Shown here: piece by piece, positions 32,221 to 32,407 of the stretch
Numbering within the stretch: the first letter of the stretch is position 1
Layout of the letters: each line of letters starts with the position of its first letter
NCBI GenBank assembly: GCA_002781785.1
Contig: PFGC01000044.1
Coordinates: 1 to 32,407, forward strand
Direction: 5' to 3'
Source: Candidatus Kerfeldbacteria bacterium CG15_BIG_FIL_POST_REV_8_21_14_020_45_12
GTDB lineage: Bacteria; Patescibacteriota; Patescibacteriia; UBA9570; XYC2-FULL-38-9
DNA: 32,407 bases
Made by a program: the position numbers and the translations under genes
Notes under the pieces: model-generated
What the model saw: only the letters and a program-made list of their open reading frames with translations
Databases searched by the model: none
What the model was told of the DNA's origin: nothing

Positions 32221-32407
32221 ATAAGGATAATATCATCAGCGTGGACGATTTCCACGCCATAAGGTTTTTCTATTGTGGTGGTTAATTCAAGCAACTGTTG
32301 ACTGTTTTGCTTGACGAGGCCAATGGCAATTGTTTCATTGGCGTGATCAATTATTTCGACAGAGTCACCTTCATCAAATGACCCATAGACTTTTTTTACT
32401 CCTACAG
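32217..32407 (-). CDS. proB: Glutamate 5-kinase, C-terminal PUA domain (5' part outside window)
   Basis: Not in the ORF track. The minus strand is open from the window edge to a TGA at 32217-32219. It reads GVKKVYGSFDEGDSVEIIDH, then ANETIAIGLVKQNSQQLLEL and GVEIVHADDIILI. This matches the PUA domain that closes ProB (G.f..GD.V.i.., ...ia.Gl..., ..eviHrDdlvl). ProB phosphorylates glutamate, the first and feedback-regulated step of proline synthesis. Its stop overlaps the proC start by 4 nt. Only about 63 residues are visible, but the linkage to proC and proA makes the call strong. Confidence 0.85.
   Translation of the reverse strand, partial: VGVKKVYGSFDEGDSVEIIDHANETIAIGLVKQNSQQLLELTTTIEKPYGVEIVHADDIILI

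Noticed and set aside
1-32407. CRISPR arrays, tRNA or rRNA genes
   Set aside because: No regularly spaced repeats, cloverleaf patterns or rRNA-like conserved sequence were recognised by eye.

Overview
The window reads as a chromosomal segment around the replication origin of a reduced-genome bacterium, most likely a member of the Candidate Phyla Radiation (Patescibacteria). The reasons are the compact rpmH-rnpA-yidD-yidC / dnaA-dnaN layout, very short intergenic gaps, an archaeal-type ProRS, a surface lamin-tail-domain protein, and native genes that lack Shine-Dalgarno (SD) sequences. The phylum assignment is inference; no rRNA is present to confirm it.

Layout. 1-1344 (minus): partial yidC, yidD, rnpA and rpmH, the ribosomal-protein/membrane-insertion operon. 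1345-3349: dnaA flanked on both sides by DnaA-box clusters, with an AT-rich unwinding region before dnaN (probable oriC). 3350-4808: dnaN and a DUF721/DciA-like gene. 4822-8343 (minus): a ROK-family protein and a class A penicillin-binding protein in one operon, divergent from tyrS (8359-9597). 9628-14628: a beta-propeller-like lipoprotein, uvrB, a proline-rich OmpA-like protein and a RibL/TagD-type nucleotidyltransferase. 14711-17565: rpsT, holA and a TrmB-type regulator broken by a frameshift in an A7 run. 19061-21793: polA. 22709-24541: a lamin-tail/OB-fold surface protein. 24643-26139: a zinc-ribbon protein of unknown role. 26232-32407 (minus): proB (partial), proC, proA and an archaeal-type proS, a proline synthesis and charging cluster.

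Three segments do not match this background: about 17.6-19.06 kb, 21.81-22.86 kb and 29.06-31.40 kb. Each holds two genes of strikingly higher GC (one sampled coding line is 65% G+C, against 33% in a dnaA line). They encode a signal-peptide protein with outer-membrane beta-barrel character, a 166-aa unknown, a 174-aa protein with an HNH-like NRHH motif, a small zinc-finger-like two-helix membrane protein, a 129-aa unknown, and a bacterial-type ProRS that keeps its editing domain but has lost most of its anticodon-binding domain. Nearly every gene in these segments has its own sigma70-type promoter and a strong SD, and all six are followed by a GC-rich hairpin ending in a T6-T7 run, usually as C-T7-A. 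The native genes start with no SD, often 5-9 nt after a -10 box, which implies leaderless mRNAs. The window therefore mixes two gene populations with different expression logic. The most notable GC-rich piece sits inside the proline operon and supplies a second, truncated ProRS.

No tRNA, rRNA, CRISPR array, transposase or integrase was recognised.
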